64,000 bases of DNA from Haplosporangium gracile (GCA_015499985.1 JAAAUF010000021.1:1-64000), one strand, 5' to 3'. Positions 11,407-23,634 are shown, numbered from the stretch's first letter. Numbers and translations: made by a program. The notes: generated by a model from the letters alone, not told the origin.

Positions 11407-13492
11407 GGTTGTTGTATGTGACGTGTCGTTTATGTTGATCGGTGTGAATCAAGATTCAGGTACGAAGAAAAAAGAAAGAAGAAATACAAAAGAAAAGAGG
11501 AGCGACGAGAGGAAGGAGGGCGAAAGAAGTCAAAGAGGAGAGGAAGCTTGTTCAAAAACAATTGCAAGATTGGTCATGAGAGTCGATTGATCCAGTCGTA
11601 AGTACGGATGTGTGTGTGATCGTTAACGCTGTGGGGGCGCTGATGATGTATGCAATGATGACAGACAAGGGACAAAAAAAGAACGAGGATGTTTGTCAGC
11701 CGATTGAAGAAGGACGGATTGCGAAGGATATGAGTGAAACTGAAGAAGGAGGAGAGTAAAGGAGAGTAGAAGAGAGGAAGAGAAGGCGAAGGAGAAGGAG
11801 ACAAAAGAGAGGAGAAATAATCGCCGTACTCTTGTCTGATCGCATAAAGCAGGCCGACATGCATGCTGTTGATTCATTCATTCATCGCAGGTACTCCAAG
11901 AGGACTGTGGGCAGGGGAACTCCTCCATCAAGCTCATCCTATTTCAAACAAGGCAAGTCTGAAATCGATAAGTCCAGTCAACAGGAACAAACAGCTCACA
12001 GACATTTTGATTTTTTATTAGGTCCGGACTGAACGGTGAATGAGTGCATTAAAGTAATGAATACGATGCACGTCCGATATTCAATATAAACATCATTGTC
12101 GGCAACATCAACAACAAAAAACAAACAATTTTGAGAGCAGACAAGAAAATTCAACAACAGAAGGAAGCAACACATAACATGCACATGTTTGTGGAAGAAA
12201 AACAACTTTGAATAGACTGTATTATCACCAACCCCTTACTTAACTTAACTAAGCAGAGTGCATTGGGCTCTAATTTGAAAGTATGCAGACAGTTCGTTGT
12301 TTTTGTTGTTCTTCACGAATGTGCTAAAAATTGGACAATTCAATTGTTACTCTTATTTCTTTATCAGCAACGTGGTACCTTGGGTCAGTGTGAAGCTAGT
12401 CCGCAGTGTGTCTTTCAGCATCATCACCAGTCTCTTAACCCGTTGGAAATCCCTTTTTCATCATTTTCTGTCGCTCGTTCTTGTTTTCAAAAAAAAAAAA
12501 ACAATGCAAACGCATGTGAAGCGATTAATATTTGACGTAGGCACTTCTGCTGACAATTAATCATTCATTCGTTCATTCGTGTCCTCGTCATCGTCCAATC
12601 TTCGAAGCTATTGGCGCCTTCATATCACTTCCAGATACTTCTTTACATCTTGTTCATGCTCTACAAGCCCGGCGACATTTCCTTCTGTTTTTATTGCATG
12701 ACGGAAATGTTGGCAACGCCCAAACACACGAGTTAAATGGCGCAAGAAAAAAAAGCCCCATCATTCAAAGTCCATTTCATGTCGCCATTGCGGCAGTCAT
12801 CTGGCCAGTCTAGTAGCGCATGCATTGGATGATAAGAGAGGCGATTGAGAGGCTAACAGCAGTGTGTTGTGGCCAGGGTGTGTGTGCGAATAATGTTTGA
12901 TGGAATGGGGAGTTTTATTCTCTTTGGTTATTCTCTCTGGTTATGCTCCCATGAGCCACCATCATTTGCTCCTTGATAAGGATGTTCATTGTTTTTTAAA
13001 GTTCAGTATTCTCATTTTTTCATGCTTCTCAGCGCAAGAACTGCCTGTACATGTATATGGGCTGAGAGGCAGTACCGTGTTACAAGATTACACTTGTCCA
13101 AAGTACGGACTTTGATCTTTATTTTCTTGACTGTTCAAGATAGAGGGAATTAGGGGACACTGACCATTCATATTTTCAAACGACCGCTCCTTTTGCTCCT
13201 TCGTTTCTTTTTCTTCTCTTCTCCATCCTTCTTTCTCCACCTTTTCTTTTTCTTTCTTTTTTTTCTTCTCCTTTCCGACTCTTTCTCACTTTCTCTTCCA
13301 TCCCTTCTTGCTACTTCTCCACACAGTAGTCGTCCTTCTTATTTAACGAGTCCTGTTCCATTTCTCTTCTCTCTTTCATCGACCAACTTCAACTCTCCTC
13401 CTGCGCTCCTCTTTGTCTTGTAAATACACCGTCAGTCCTTCCTTTCTCATCGCACCTAATATTATACCCTCACACACACAACAACAACAACG
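11407..13492. other. 2.1-kb intergenic region between divergent UbiA-like and ABCG genes
   Basis: No supported coding region. Purine-rich stretch at about 11460-11560 and 11720-11815; long pyrimidine-rich stretch at about 13180-13480. Small open frames here are low-complexity. It should contain both promoters. Confidence 0.55.
13180..13492 (+). promoter_or_regulatory. Pyrimidine-rich core promoter/5' UTR of the ABCG transporter
   Basis: Strongly C/T-biased for roughly 250 bp on the coding strand, then a short ACACACAACAACAACAACG leader directly before the ATG at 13493. CT-rich blocks followed by CA-rich leaders are common upstream of well-expressed fungal genes. No TATA box was identified with confidence. 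Confidence 0.4.
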
Positions 13493-15828
13493 ATGAACAC
13501 TGAAAAGATCACCAACGGGTCGAATGCATCCATCTCGACTGGCTCGTATGTCCAGGGTGACGCCAATGTCCCCTTCATCCCTGCTTCGCTCACTGTCTCC
13601 AAACTTCAATATGAGATCACTGTCAAGCAGGAGCTGAAGGAGGGCGAGAAGAAGAGCCTCTTCAAGAAGCAGCCTGATGTCCAGCGTGCCATCCTCTCCA
13701 ACATCGATGCCAAGGCCACTCCCGGCCGTGTCCTCGCCATCATGGGTCCCAGTGGATCAGGTGTGCCTCTTTGTCTTCTCGTCTCTCTTTGCCAGTCAAT
13801 GATAATAATTTCAGATTTTACTTATCCTTTTCCTTGCTATACCCCTTAAACAATAATTTTACCTCATAGGCAAGACGACCCTTTTGGACCTGCTTGCTGA
13901 TCGTCAGGCACGCAACGTCGGCAAGATTCAGGGCGACATTCTCCTGAACGATGTCCCCGTCAAGCAGTACGGCTCCATCCGCAAACGTCTCGTCGGCTAT
14001 GTCACCCAGGAGGATGGTAACTATCTGCGACTCATCACGTACACGTTTCATCTCTCATTTTTATCTTATTCTTATAACAGCAACACACTGACATCCAATG
14101 TATCAATCACTACCTAGACTTCATCGAGACGTTGACGGTCTTGGAGACACTCACGTTCGCCGCCAAGATGAGACTCCCTCGCGCAATGTCCGTCAAGGAC
14201 AAGCTTGCCCGTGTCGATGCCGTCATGGAGGAGCTCAACCTGACCCACATCAAGAACACCAAGGTCGGAGGTGCCGTTATCCGCGGTATCTCTGGAGGAG
14301 AGAAGCGTCGCGTCACCATCGGTATCGAGCTTCTCTCCAGCCCTAGTGTCTTGCTCCTCGATGAGCCCACCTCCGGTCTCTCCTCGACCGATGCCTTGAA
14401 CGTCGCCAACGCCATCAAGGAGCTCGCTCGCAAGGGCCGCACTGTCATCCTGACTGTCCATCAGCCTCGCTCTGACATCTATGAGCTCTTCGATGACCTC
14501 TTGTTGTTGTCCAAGGGAAAGGTCGTCTACTTCGGGAAGGCTCAGGAAGCCGCCTCGTACTTTGAGGCCCTTGGCCATGAAGTCCCCGTTGGCTGGAACG
14601 TTGCCGATTACTTCTGTAAGTTTTATCTCACATCGTTTGCACATCATAATATCCGTCTTCAAGTTATGATTAATCTGTTATTAACACTCCATACTTTGAT
14701 GTTTTGCTTTGATCGTACGCAGTGGATCTTATTACTCTGCACGAGGATAAAATCCCCAACGAGGGATCCTCCTCGTCTCACGAAGACTTTGCCCAAAAGT
14801 ACGCCAGCTTCCTTGCCACCAACCCCAGGGCATACTTGACCGAGCTCCTCCAGAAACACCAGAATGACTCTGAAAAGAAAAAGGACGATGCTCTCTTGGA
14901 TCAGTTCAAGAAGGCCTACACAACCGAGTACGCCACCACTACCTTGACCCAGACTTTGTTGCTCACTCAGCGTAGCTTGACCAACTTGGCCCGTCACCCC
15001 ACCATCTTCCAAGCCTCTGCTTTTATCCATATCGTCTTTGCGCTAGTCATTGGTTCCTTGTTTTCAGGACTCAAGGATCGCCCCGAGATGGGTGCCACCA
15101 GCTTCAACAAGTCTATTGCCTTGTTCTTCATCACATCTTTCCTCGCCACCATGACCTTCTCCGCTATGCCTCAGTGTAAGTTGTATACCTCCTTGGAAGT
15201 TGATGCATTCCTCAACTGGTAATAGTACCTGTTCTAACCTGTCATCTTCTCTCCTTATTTTACAATAGTCATTATCGAGCGTAGCTTGTTCTTGAGAGAG
15301 CGTGCCGCAGGAATGTACAGAACCTCATCTTACTTCCTCGCAAAGACCATTGTCGAGACCCTTTCCTACACCGTCCTCTCTGTCATCTTTGTCGTCATCA
15401 CCTACTTCCTTATCGGCCTCAAGGGGTCGCTGATCTATTACTTTGTTGCCGTCGCCGTCTTTGTCAACGTTGCCCTCTCCCTCATCGCTGCCATTGGTGC
15501 CGGTGCCGAAAACGCGGAGGTCGGCATGAACCTGCTCTCGCTCATCAACACCATGGCCATGTTGTTCTCAGGCTTCATTGTCAGCAGAATCGATATTCCC
15601 CGCGGCTGGATCTGGGCCTTCTGGGCCTCGTACTACCAATGGGCTTTCTCGGGCATGCTTGGCAACGAATTTGATGATGGCTCAGTAAAGGGTATTGCTA
15701 CCCTGCAGTACTTTGGCATGGCTGACTTGGACTGGTTGACCAAGTGGAGGGCTGTCATTATCCTTGTCGGATACTACATTTTCTTTCGTATCATCGGCCT
15801 CTTGCTCCTCCTTGCCAAGAAGGCTTAA
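13493..15828 (+). CDS. ABCG (White/WBC-type) half-transporter
   Basis: ATP-driven exporter, probably of lipids or hydrophobic compounds, working as a dimer in the plasma or an internal membrane. Five exons: 13493-13760, 13870-14016, 14118-14615, 14723-15175, 15269-15828, giving 641 residues. The order is nucleotide-binding domain first, membrane domain second, the reverse topology of the G subfamily. Walker A GPSGSGKT is at 85-92, signature ISGGEKRRV at 196-204, Walker B LLLDEP with Asp220/Glu221, and the H-loop His253 in VHQP. The membrane half has about six helices; the hydrophobic segments from about residue 410 onward are clear. ERSLFLRERAAGMYR is the typical ABCG intracellular loop. At half size it is not a full-length PDR pump. 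All ATPase residues are intact. Confidence 0.95.
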
Positions 15829-15920
15829 ATTGTCCCTCTTCTTTCTTTACACATATCCTCCTGCCCACTTTCTCCTTTTATGATAGCTTCGCCTTCACCG
15901 TAATACATGGGCTTCCACCA

Positions 15921-15926
15921 AATAAA
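15921..15926 (+). terminator. AATAAA polyadenylation signal of the ABCG gene
   Basis: Hexamer followed by an A-run, 93 bp after the stop codon. Confidence 0.55.
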
Positions 15927-16605
15927 AAAAAAATAGCTTTTGTCACTTTTTGACCTCTTCACTTCTCATATGCGATGTAGTAATGAAAAGAAATGGCTGA
16001 TATACATGCAAGAAACACAGAAAACGTCGTTTTATTACTACCTATCTTCCTAAACTAGACAACAAAAACCATGCTTCGACTGGCAAGACCCTGGGCCAAT
16101 GACAAACAGCCCAAGCAATCCATACTCTTGCCTGTTCACATATCCTGACACTGAAATTGGGCCCTTCGAGAAACTCAACCTTTTGATCCCGCTTTCCATC
16201 CTAATCCAGTCACTAGAGTCTCGCATGTCTGTCCAGTTGTTTTCCTGTTCATTGTCTTCCAGGTATCGGCGGAAAGCAGAAAAGAAAAAAAAACCCCTCC
16301 AGGTGAAAAGGCAAAACGTTTGCAGCCCAGAATAAAAAATCTGCTTGTAAATAACCAATGCCTGCAGTGATTTCACGTTCCTTGTCCTTGAATTCGAAAG
16401 ATCCCAATGCCTTGGCTAAGTTTGTCCACGTGTTTGATACAAAGAAAAAATCTGAAAGAGAACATTGACTATTAGGTTGGTAAGCCCAGCGTTCCCCTTT
16501 GCAAACAATCGTTGCTCAAAAAGCAAGAAGCAAAGCAAAAAATAAGACAAGAATATAAAATTCAGTTACTTTTTTTGTACGAGCTGTTTGAATGTGAAAA
16601 AATAA

Positions 16606-16611
16606 TTTATT
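16606..16611 (-). terminator. AATAAA polyadenylation signal of the fusion gene
   Basis: TTTATT on the plus strand, about 100 bp beyond the minus-strand stop at 16710. Confidence 0.5.
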
Positions 16612-16709
16612 GTTACAGTTGAAGGGGAATTGCTATGTATATGTTATGATATGTGTGTGTTCGTAATGTGTATATGTGCTGGTTCGTTTTAAAAGTCGTC
16701 GCCTTAAGC

Positions 16710-19700
16710 TTAAACAGCAACGGGAGCAATCTCAGCCTGATCTGTAGCCTCACTATCAGCCGAAGCAGCAGCAGCACCCTCCTTCTCCAAGGCCTCGAGC
16801 TCGTCTAAAATGTAGACTTTACCCTTTCCAGCATCCATCTTGATGCGCATTCCCGTCTTGAGACGTTTCATCAAGCCACCCGAGATGCCAACAATAGTAG
16901 GTAGACCCAACTCACGAGCAACGACGGCCGAGTGACTGAGCAACGACCCACGCTCGATCAACAGACCCGAGCACATCGGGTAGAGAGGAACCCAACCGGG
17001 ATCAGTTCTGGCAGTGACCAAGATCTCACCATCGAGGTCCTTAGTTTCGGAGATATCCTTGGCGACACGGACGACGCCTTCTACAATTCCGGGGCAGCAC
17101 GAGACACCCTTGAGGACACCGGGCTCTGGCGGTCCGTTTGAGTCTTCGGCATCCTTGAGGAGATCCAGGTCAGCGAGGATGTGAGGGTACCACATGTAGA
17201 CACCAGCGGCACCACGGGTAACAAAGCGCTCGGGGGGTGCGTTGGCGTCGGCTACATAGCCTGCAAACTCAGTCTTGCGGAGCTGGGTCAAGGCCTTGAG
17301 GTCACGCGAGACTGCACGACCATCGACGTACGAGAGCAGCTCCTCGGTGGTGAGATAGAAGACATCGCTCTCGGCGTCGAGGGCACCCAGGGCGACGAGA
17401 CGATTGCCCATACCGCGGAAGATACGACGCATGACACCGAAGACTTTGGAGCGGGCGAAACGGAGGTTCTCGCGATGCTTGACGACACGGCGGGTGTTGC
17501 GGAGGAGCCAGAGGAAGAGCTTGAGCTGAGTGCCCTTGAGCTTCTGGTGGACCAGAGCCTCGGCGGCGGCACGGATCGCCTGCTCGCGCTTGTCGAGATC
17601 GTCGACCTCGTAGGCCTTGGTGCGGACATATCCAGCAATAGCGTTGATCACAAAGTCTATTTTGGTACAAAAGAAAACAATGATGTTAGTCTGTGCGTTA
17701 GAAATAATCAGAAAAAAAAAAAGAACGAGAGAGAAAGGATGATACATACCAGGATCGTCATTCAAGTCTTTCTCTTCGAGCTTGAGCTCGTTGATGCAGC
17801 GGAATCCATAAGAGTCCAAGAACTCGAGGATCATGGCCAAGACATCCGCCACGACCTGGACAGGAGGGTGAGGCTTGTCAGCTTCGGTGACTTTCAATCC
17901 AGCTAAGAGCTCGCTGGCCTTGACAAACGAGAGCTTGAGGATGGTCGAGCGCAAGATCCACTGGTTCTCCTCGGGCTTGATGGCTTTGAGGACCTGATCC
18001 TTGTGTCCAATGAACCAAGTGCCCAGCTCGGGATACTCAATCGTGGTGTCAATTGTCTTTGCAATCTCCATCAACATCTTGGTGGGCTTGGCCGACTCGA
18101 CATCCTCACCGCAGAGAAGATCGTTCTGGAGAGAGTCGACAGCAGCGGTATCGGCAGCGGCAGCAGCAGCCTCGGCGGCAGTGGGGGCAACAGCATCACC
18201 AGTCGCAGGGGCGGCCTTGGCATCAACAAGGTGCTTGGCAATGAAGGACTTAAGGGTACCAAAGAAGCCCATGACCAACAAGTCGTTGATGACAGGGGCT
18301 TTCCAGTCGCGCAGGAGAGCACTGGCGTTCTTCTTGTAGTAGAGGGAAATCTCCTCCAAGGACATGGAAGTAAAGTTCATCTCGCGTCCGGCGCTGTAGA
18401 AGGCATCAAAGTTGGCAAAGAACTTGTTGACGATGCGGTCAATGTTGCGGTAGGCCGAGATGTACTTGAGGACAAGATTGGTACGGTGCCAGGCGTTAAA
18501 CTTAGGGCGAGCCTCGAGAATCTTCTTGAACTCCTTCTCCATGTCGGCGTTACCATCCTGACCCTGCTTGACACCCATCATAGTCTCCATGTGTTTGGGA
18601 TCCGAGAACTTTCCAAGGGGGGCGAGCAATAGGAGGCGGTACCAGTTCATGAGGTTGTAGTAGACGTTACCACGGACGTAACCGAGCAAGTTGATGAGAG
18701 CATCCTCGTTGGCCTGGACGAGCTTGGTGGGGGTACCCAAAAAGGTGAGCATGGTCTCGTAGACGATGCGGTAGTTGTACGAGGCAAAGGAGAAAGTCAA
18801 GGGGGTAGTGACTCCAGAGTAGGACTCGACAATGTTCGAATTGTCCCACAAGGTGACGTTCATGCCCTGAGGAGCAGCCAGAGAGTCCATCGCACGGTTG
18901 GCGATTGAGGAAAAATCAATCTCGTCGCCCTTGTTCTTGCCCTTGAACTCGGTACTGGAAGCAGACGTCTGGACCGAGATGTGAGACTCACCTAAAGTCT
19001 CGGATGAAGCCTCAGACTTGGAGGCAGGGTCCGTGGCGGCAAAGAAGGCAGCTGGAGGAAGGTTGACGATAGGACGGACCTGGAGACAATACAGCATACC
19101 GTCTTCCTCCTGGAAAGCCCACTCGAAATCAACAGGCGTGCCGATCAAGGCCTCCAATCCACTGACGGTGGTTCCGACAGCTCTGGCACGGTCGTGGGTT
19201 AAGGCCGCAGCACTGGCTTTGGGCTCGGGGACATCAACAGCGACTAATCCAGTGGCATCAGCACCGTCGGCATCACCACCGTTGCGAACCCACATCTTGG
19301 GTTTGGGAACCAGCGTCTCCTTCACCTTGCCCTGGAATCCGCGCTCGACCTCGAACGAATCTGGCTCGGCAGCACCACTGACAAGAGCCTCGCCTTGACC
19401 CCAGACAGCCTCGACTAAAGCGACGTTGGCACTAATAGGGTTCAATGGGTGACGAGAGAAGGCAACACCGGCGCACTCAGAATCAACCATGATCTGGATA
19501 ACAACACCCATGCGGACATTGTTCACGGGGAGACTGCAGGCAAGACGATGGGACATGACACGAGGAGCAAAGGCGGACAGCCAGCACTTCTTAAGGGCAG
19601 TGATAATGTCGTCCATAGACTGGCGATACAGGAACGAGTCGAACTGACCGGCAAAGGAGTGCGAGACAGAGTCCTCATCGGCACCAGACGAACGAACGGC

Positions 19701-22554
19701 AAAGTAGGGCTTGGAACTGGAAGCAGAAGTCGAGGTGGAGGTAAGGAACTCGACCAAGGCAGTGATCTCTTGGGTCATCGTGGGCGACAAGGGAGCAGCC
19801 ATGACCTTGCTTGTCAATGCAGCATGGAAGGCATCCAAACCCTCGGGGGTGGTGATATGGGGGGAGATCTGAGAGTCGAGGTGATTCTCGGCCAAGAAAG
19901 CCTTGAAGGCCTCGGTCGAGACACAGAACCAGGCAGGGACAGTAGCGCGGACTCCAGGGACTCTGCTGACCAAGTTGGTGAGTGTAGCCATGTTCTTAGC
20001 CTTTCCTCCTCCATACTGGGCCAGCAAGGGGGATGGGTGCCAGGCAAACAAGAAGTGGTTCTGCTCTGGGTTCGAGAACTTGAAGCGCTGCTCAACAGGG
20101 ATCGAGGAAGGAGCGACTGCATTGGCGAGGGCGTTGCGGGCGTTGAGGTCATGGGCGCTGGCAGAGTATTTGAACGAGGTCGAAGTCATGCCACGACGGA
20201 GACTGTCGTTCACGGATCCAGTAATGTCGCCACGCTGAACGATGACCTTGTCTGAAGCCTTCTTGTCCTTGATCATCTTGCTCAAAGCCATGGTGTTGAT
20301 CTTGGAAGCATGGCGCTTGTCCCTGGGGAGCTTGCGGAAGACGTGAAGTTCATCAACAGGGACATCAAAAGTTTCCTGAAGATGCTCAAGAATGAATGTA
20401 TGAGCAGTAAGAGCAAGACCGTTGGGTGCCTCAACAAAGAGGGCAGGCTTCTTGGCAGCTCCAGATGGCATGAAGACGACGTAGGTGACGCCGTGAGAGG
20501 CACCAAAGGTTTCGAGAACAGAGCGTTCGATAGCGATGGGCCAGTAGTGGAGCGAGTTCAAGCTGCCCTCGACGCCTTCCTCGGCATTCTCTTTGATGAC
20601 CCACGAAGCACGTCCGACCAACCACAAGCGGTGGGCAGAGTCCAAGTATCCACAGTCGCCAGTGCGGAGCCAGATCCTGTCCTTGTTGCCGTTCTTTTCA
20701 GAGGGGAGCTCATGGACAATGCGATCATCATCGGAGGTGGTAGTGATATGGACATGGGGGCCCGAGACAACGATCTCACCGATGTGACCAAGCTCCAAGA
20801 ATTGCTGTCCCTTGATTTCCTCACCTTCCAAGGGCACAATAGCGGTGTGAGCAAATCCGCCATCCAGGTTGACATGACCGACGCAGAGAGCATGGATGTT
20901 TCCTCCCTCGAATTCGGATCCTGACTCTGCAGGGACATCGAGCTGTGTGATCTTGGAGCCCTTCAGCTTGGGAGCGGAGGTAGGGTTGGCCTCGAGGAGA
21001 ATGCGCTCCTCGACACGGATCTTCGAGATAGGCTCGGCCTCACTGGCACCGTAGAAGATGAACGCAGCACCACGGACACCTCTGCGCATGATATCGAGCT
21101 CTGACGAAAAGACAGGGGCTCCCCCTAAGCAGAGCACACGGACGGGGAGAGGGTTGGTAAACTTGCCATACTGATCGACACCGCTGGTGGCCTCGAGGTG
21201 CTGCAAGAGACGGAGGAAGAAGGCAGGCGAGCCAAAGGCGACCTGGACGTTGTGACGGATCATTGCCTGGAGGAGTGGGCCAGGGTTGACGCCGGCAGGG
21301 TTAAAGTTGTCGGGGATGAGAGTGGTGTATCCAAGCATAATCTGGCCAAAGATGAAGACGGGCAGGTTGGTCACCGCCTTGACGGGCTTGTGCGAGGCGA
21401 CTGTTGCAGGTGTTGCTGTTGATGCGGGGTCGGACTTTGATGATGATGATCCTTTTGCAGCGGCGGGGAGTTCTACACTGGAGGCCTTAATTTCCTTTTG
21501 GCAGAAGACGGCGATGGTCTGGGCGCGGAGGTAGTCGTGGGAGCGACGGATGGGCTTTGGGTTGCCGGTCGATCCTGTGGTGAACGAAAGAAGGGCGGCG
21601 GTATCTCCAGGGACGGATGTCACAGGGATGGTCTTAGGCACCGAAGCCAAAATCTTTTTACTAAGGAGGAGGGAAGTGGTGAAGGGAGGAAATAAAATCA
21701 GAGCTTATTAGCAACTGCACGGCCACAGCACTCGGGCAACAATTAAACAAGAGGTAAGAGGACTTACTCGACATTGACAGGGATCTCGACAACGTTAGGA
21801 ATCTTCTTGAGGGCAGGTACCGCTCTCGAGAGGATCCACTTCTTGAACGCCGTCAGTTTCATGTTGGTGACAATGTGGCTGATGGGCAAGACAGACTCAA
21901 TACAGACATTCATCTTTGCTCTTTCCATGAAGGGATCCAACAGGATCAAAGTAGCGCCCAACGACAGACAGGCAATAGATCCAACAAAGAAATCAACTCC
22001 CAACGAAGACAAAATCAAGACTTTGTCTCCCTGAGCAAGGGGTTTGCTGCCCTTGGACTTGAAGGCCCCCTCCTGAGCCAAGACCTGGGTGAAATGACTG
22101 ATTCGACTACAGAGCTCATCAAATGTCACTGCAGACTTGCCAGGTTCTGTAAAGATGAAGCAGTCAGGGGAGGGTTCATTGACTGGGAGGCTGTTGCGGA
22201 AGTGGACAAACATGGCGTTGAAGAGACTACACAGGTTTCCATTCAGCTCTTCTGCGGTCGGTGGGCGGTGGAGGGTCCATCGAAAGATATCTGGGAATCC
22301 TCCTGAGAGAAAGTCGTGAAGTTGTGAGATGGCGATTGTTTTTGCAGCTGTAGCAGGGCCCGATGCGGATGCGGGGGTGATCTATGTTGTTCCATGGTAT
22401 GAGATTAGGGTGAGATGTTTGTTAGTCCTTGCAATACTTTGGCGGCATTGATGATGGTAACAAGGTGCCAGGAAAGGAGGTGGAAAAAAGTGACTAGTGT
22501 TCCACAAAAGATCAGAGATGTATGTCTTCTTACCTCATTGACGGAGGGGCTCAT
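16710..22554 (-). CDS. Adenylate-forming (ANL) domain fused to a PEP-synthase/rifampin-phosphotransferase-like module
   Basis: Four exons, 22554-22534, 22381-21768, 21660-17750 and 17656-16710, give 1830 residues; the first exon encodes only seven. Residues 1 to about 670 form an AMP-binding adenylating domain: TTGSTGNPK (239-247), YGASEAEP (415-422), LRTGDCGYLD (543-552) and a candidate catalytic Lys665 in HASKIN. The layout resembles OleC/fatty-acid-CoA ligases more than NRPS domains; no carrier domain is seen. Residues from about 735 form an ATP-grasp PPDK_N domain: GGGKAKNM (762-769), AVRSSGADEDS (866-876), AGVAFSRHPLNP (942-953), LQVRPI (1071-1076). A central region starts with NIVESYSGVTTPLTFSFA (1154-1171). 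The C-terminus is the PEP-utilizers swivelling domain with catalytic His1757 in SLLSHSAVVARELGLPTIVG. The PEP-binding TIM barrel of true PEP synthase is absent, as in rifampin phosphotransferase. Substrates are unknown. Confidence 0.88.
17657..17749 (-). other. 93-nt stop-free, frame-preserving intron in the fusion gene
   Basis: Bounded by GTATGT and ATAG on the minus strand. It is a multiple of three and has no stop, so an unspliced transcript would still encode the whole protein with 31 extra, mostly hydrophobic residues. Splicing joins NDDP to DFVINAIAG. I favour splicing because the sites are good and the inserted peptide is low-complexity. Confidence 0.75.
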
Positions 22555-22610
22555 GATAGTTGTGAACAAATAAGTGATGTATAGGCTGCTTCTCTTTGGA
22601 CTTGGAGGGT

Positions 22611-22635
22611 ATTATTATTATTATTATTATTATTA
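22611..22635. repeat. (ATT)n microsatellite upstream of the fusion gene
   Basis: About eight uninterrupted ATT units, 57 bp before the start codon of the minus-strand fusion gene, so probably in its 5' UTR or core promoter. Confidence 0.9.
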
Positions 22636-23598
22636 AGAAAGATGATGAGGATGGACGAAAGGGTGAAGAGTGAGTTTGTAGCGGTGAATGCGAACAGATG
22701 GGTGTTGGGAGGGAGAGAAAAAAAAGAAGAGAAAAAAATGAAAGATGCACAAGTGATTAAATGGACGCTTGTGCACAACGAAGTGGGACAGCAGGGAGAG
22801 CGGACTGTCTTTTTCCAACTTGACCACGATCGACGTTCATTTCCTTCCTTCCTGATGGAACAGGCTTGGAGATGACTAAAGTGCGCAACTGCAAAGTCAA
22901 CATCAACAGAGAATAGACATAATTGCTGTTGTTTCTTTATTCTTCAAACAGGCTCAAAAATGAATGACCAGAAATAAAGAAAGAACGACGAGTATCAACA
23001 ACCATCCATTCATTTACTTTTATTACTATTTAACGTAAACCATTTCATAGTTAACTTAACAAACCTTTTCCCTAACTGATCAGAAAAATAAGCTCTTTAC
23101 TTCATAATTACACATTGGGTAAATGCGTACCTTTTTTTTATTCTCAAGCTAACACTCCCTTCCAATTTTTTAACGGATAAGAAGAATGAGGAAATGGCAT
23201 GTGTATATCCGTCGGGCTCACTTTCTGTTTTGTTGTTGCTCTTTCTTCCCTCTTTGTCTGTCTCCTCTCGAATTGGACAAACCTTGGACGGCGGGAAAAC
23301 AAGCTGTTGGTTGTTCGGACACACGTGCCACAACAAGCTAGCTCCAAACTGAAAATAGAGCAAGAGAGAGAATCCGGCTTTAACCTTGTAGGTAAACCTT
23401 CATTCCCAACTTGGTATGAACATTCTTTATCAAATGTTGACATGAAGCAGCCTGATGGAAAAGGACCTATGTTCTTCGTCCCTCAAAGTGTAAAAATGGA
23501 GAGCTAATAACGGGCGTGCGGTTGTGATGGTGTGAGAGCAGAGAACGAATATCAACCTCCGTTTAGATCTTCAAAACAGTCAGACCGACAAAACACAC

Positions 23599-23600
23599 AC

Positions 23601-23633
<33 letters not shown>

Positions 23634-23634
23634 T
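23599..23634. repeat. (ACATAC)n microsatellite
   Basis: Five to six near-perfect hexamer units within AC-rich sequence. Confidence 0.85.

Larger units (their letters stand above)
15829..16709. other. Convergent spacer between ABCG and the ANL-phosphotransferase fusion
   Basis: 881 bp carrying two 3' UTRs. AT-rich, with poly-A stretches. Open frames on either strand show no domain features and I do not call them. Confidence 0.55.

Noticed and set aside
17181..18632. Two long plus-strand frames (241 and 209 codons)
   Set aside because: Antisense shadows of the fusion protein's phosphotransferase half.
19449..20255. 268-codon plus-strand open frame
   Set aside because: It lies antisense to the conserved ATP-grasp part of the fusion gene and has a composition expected from reverse-complement of coding DNA; no domain motif.
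16710..22554. Reading the fusion gene as a bacterial-type PEP synthase or PPDK
   Set aside because: The protein ends just after the swivelling His domain, so the PEP-binding TIM barrel those enzymes need is missing, and an ANL domain is attached.
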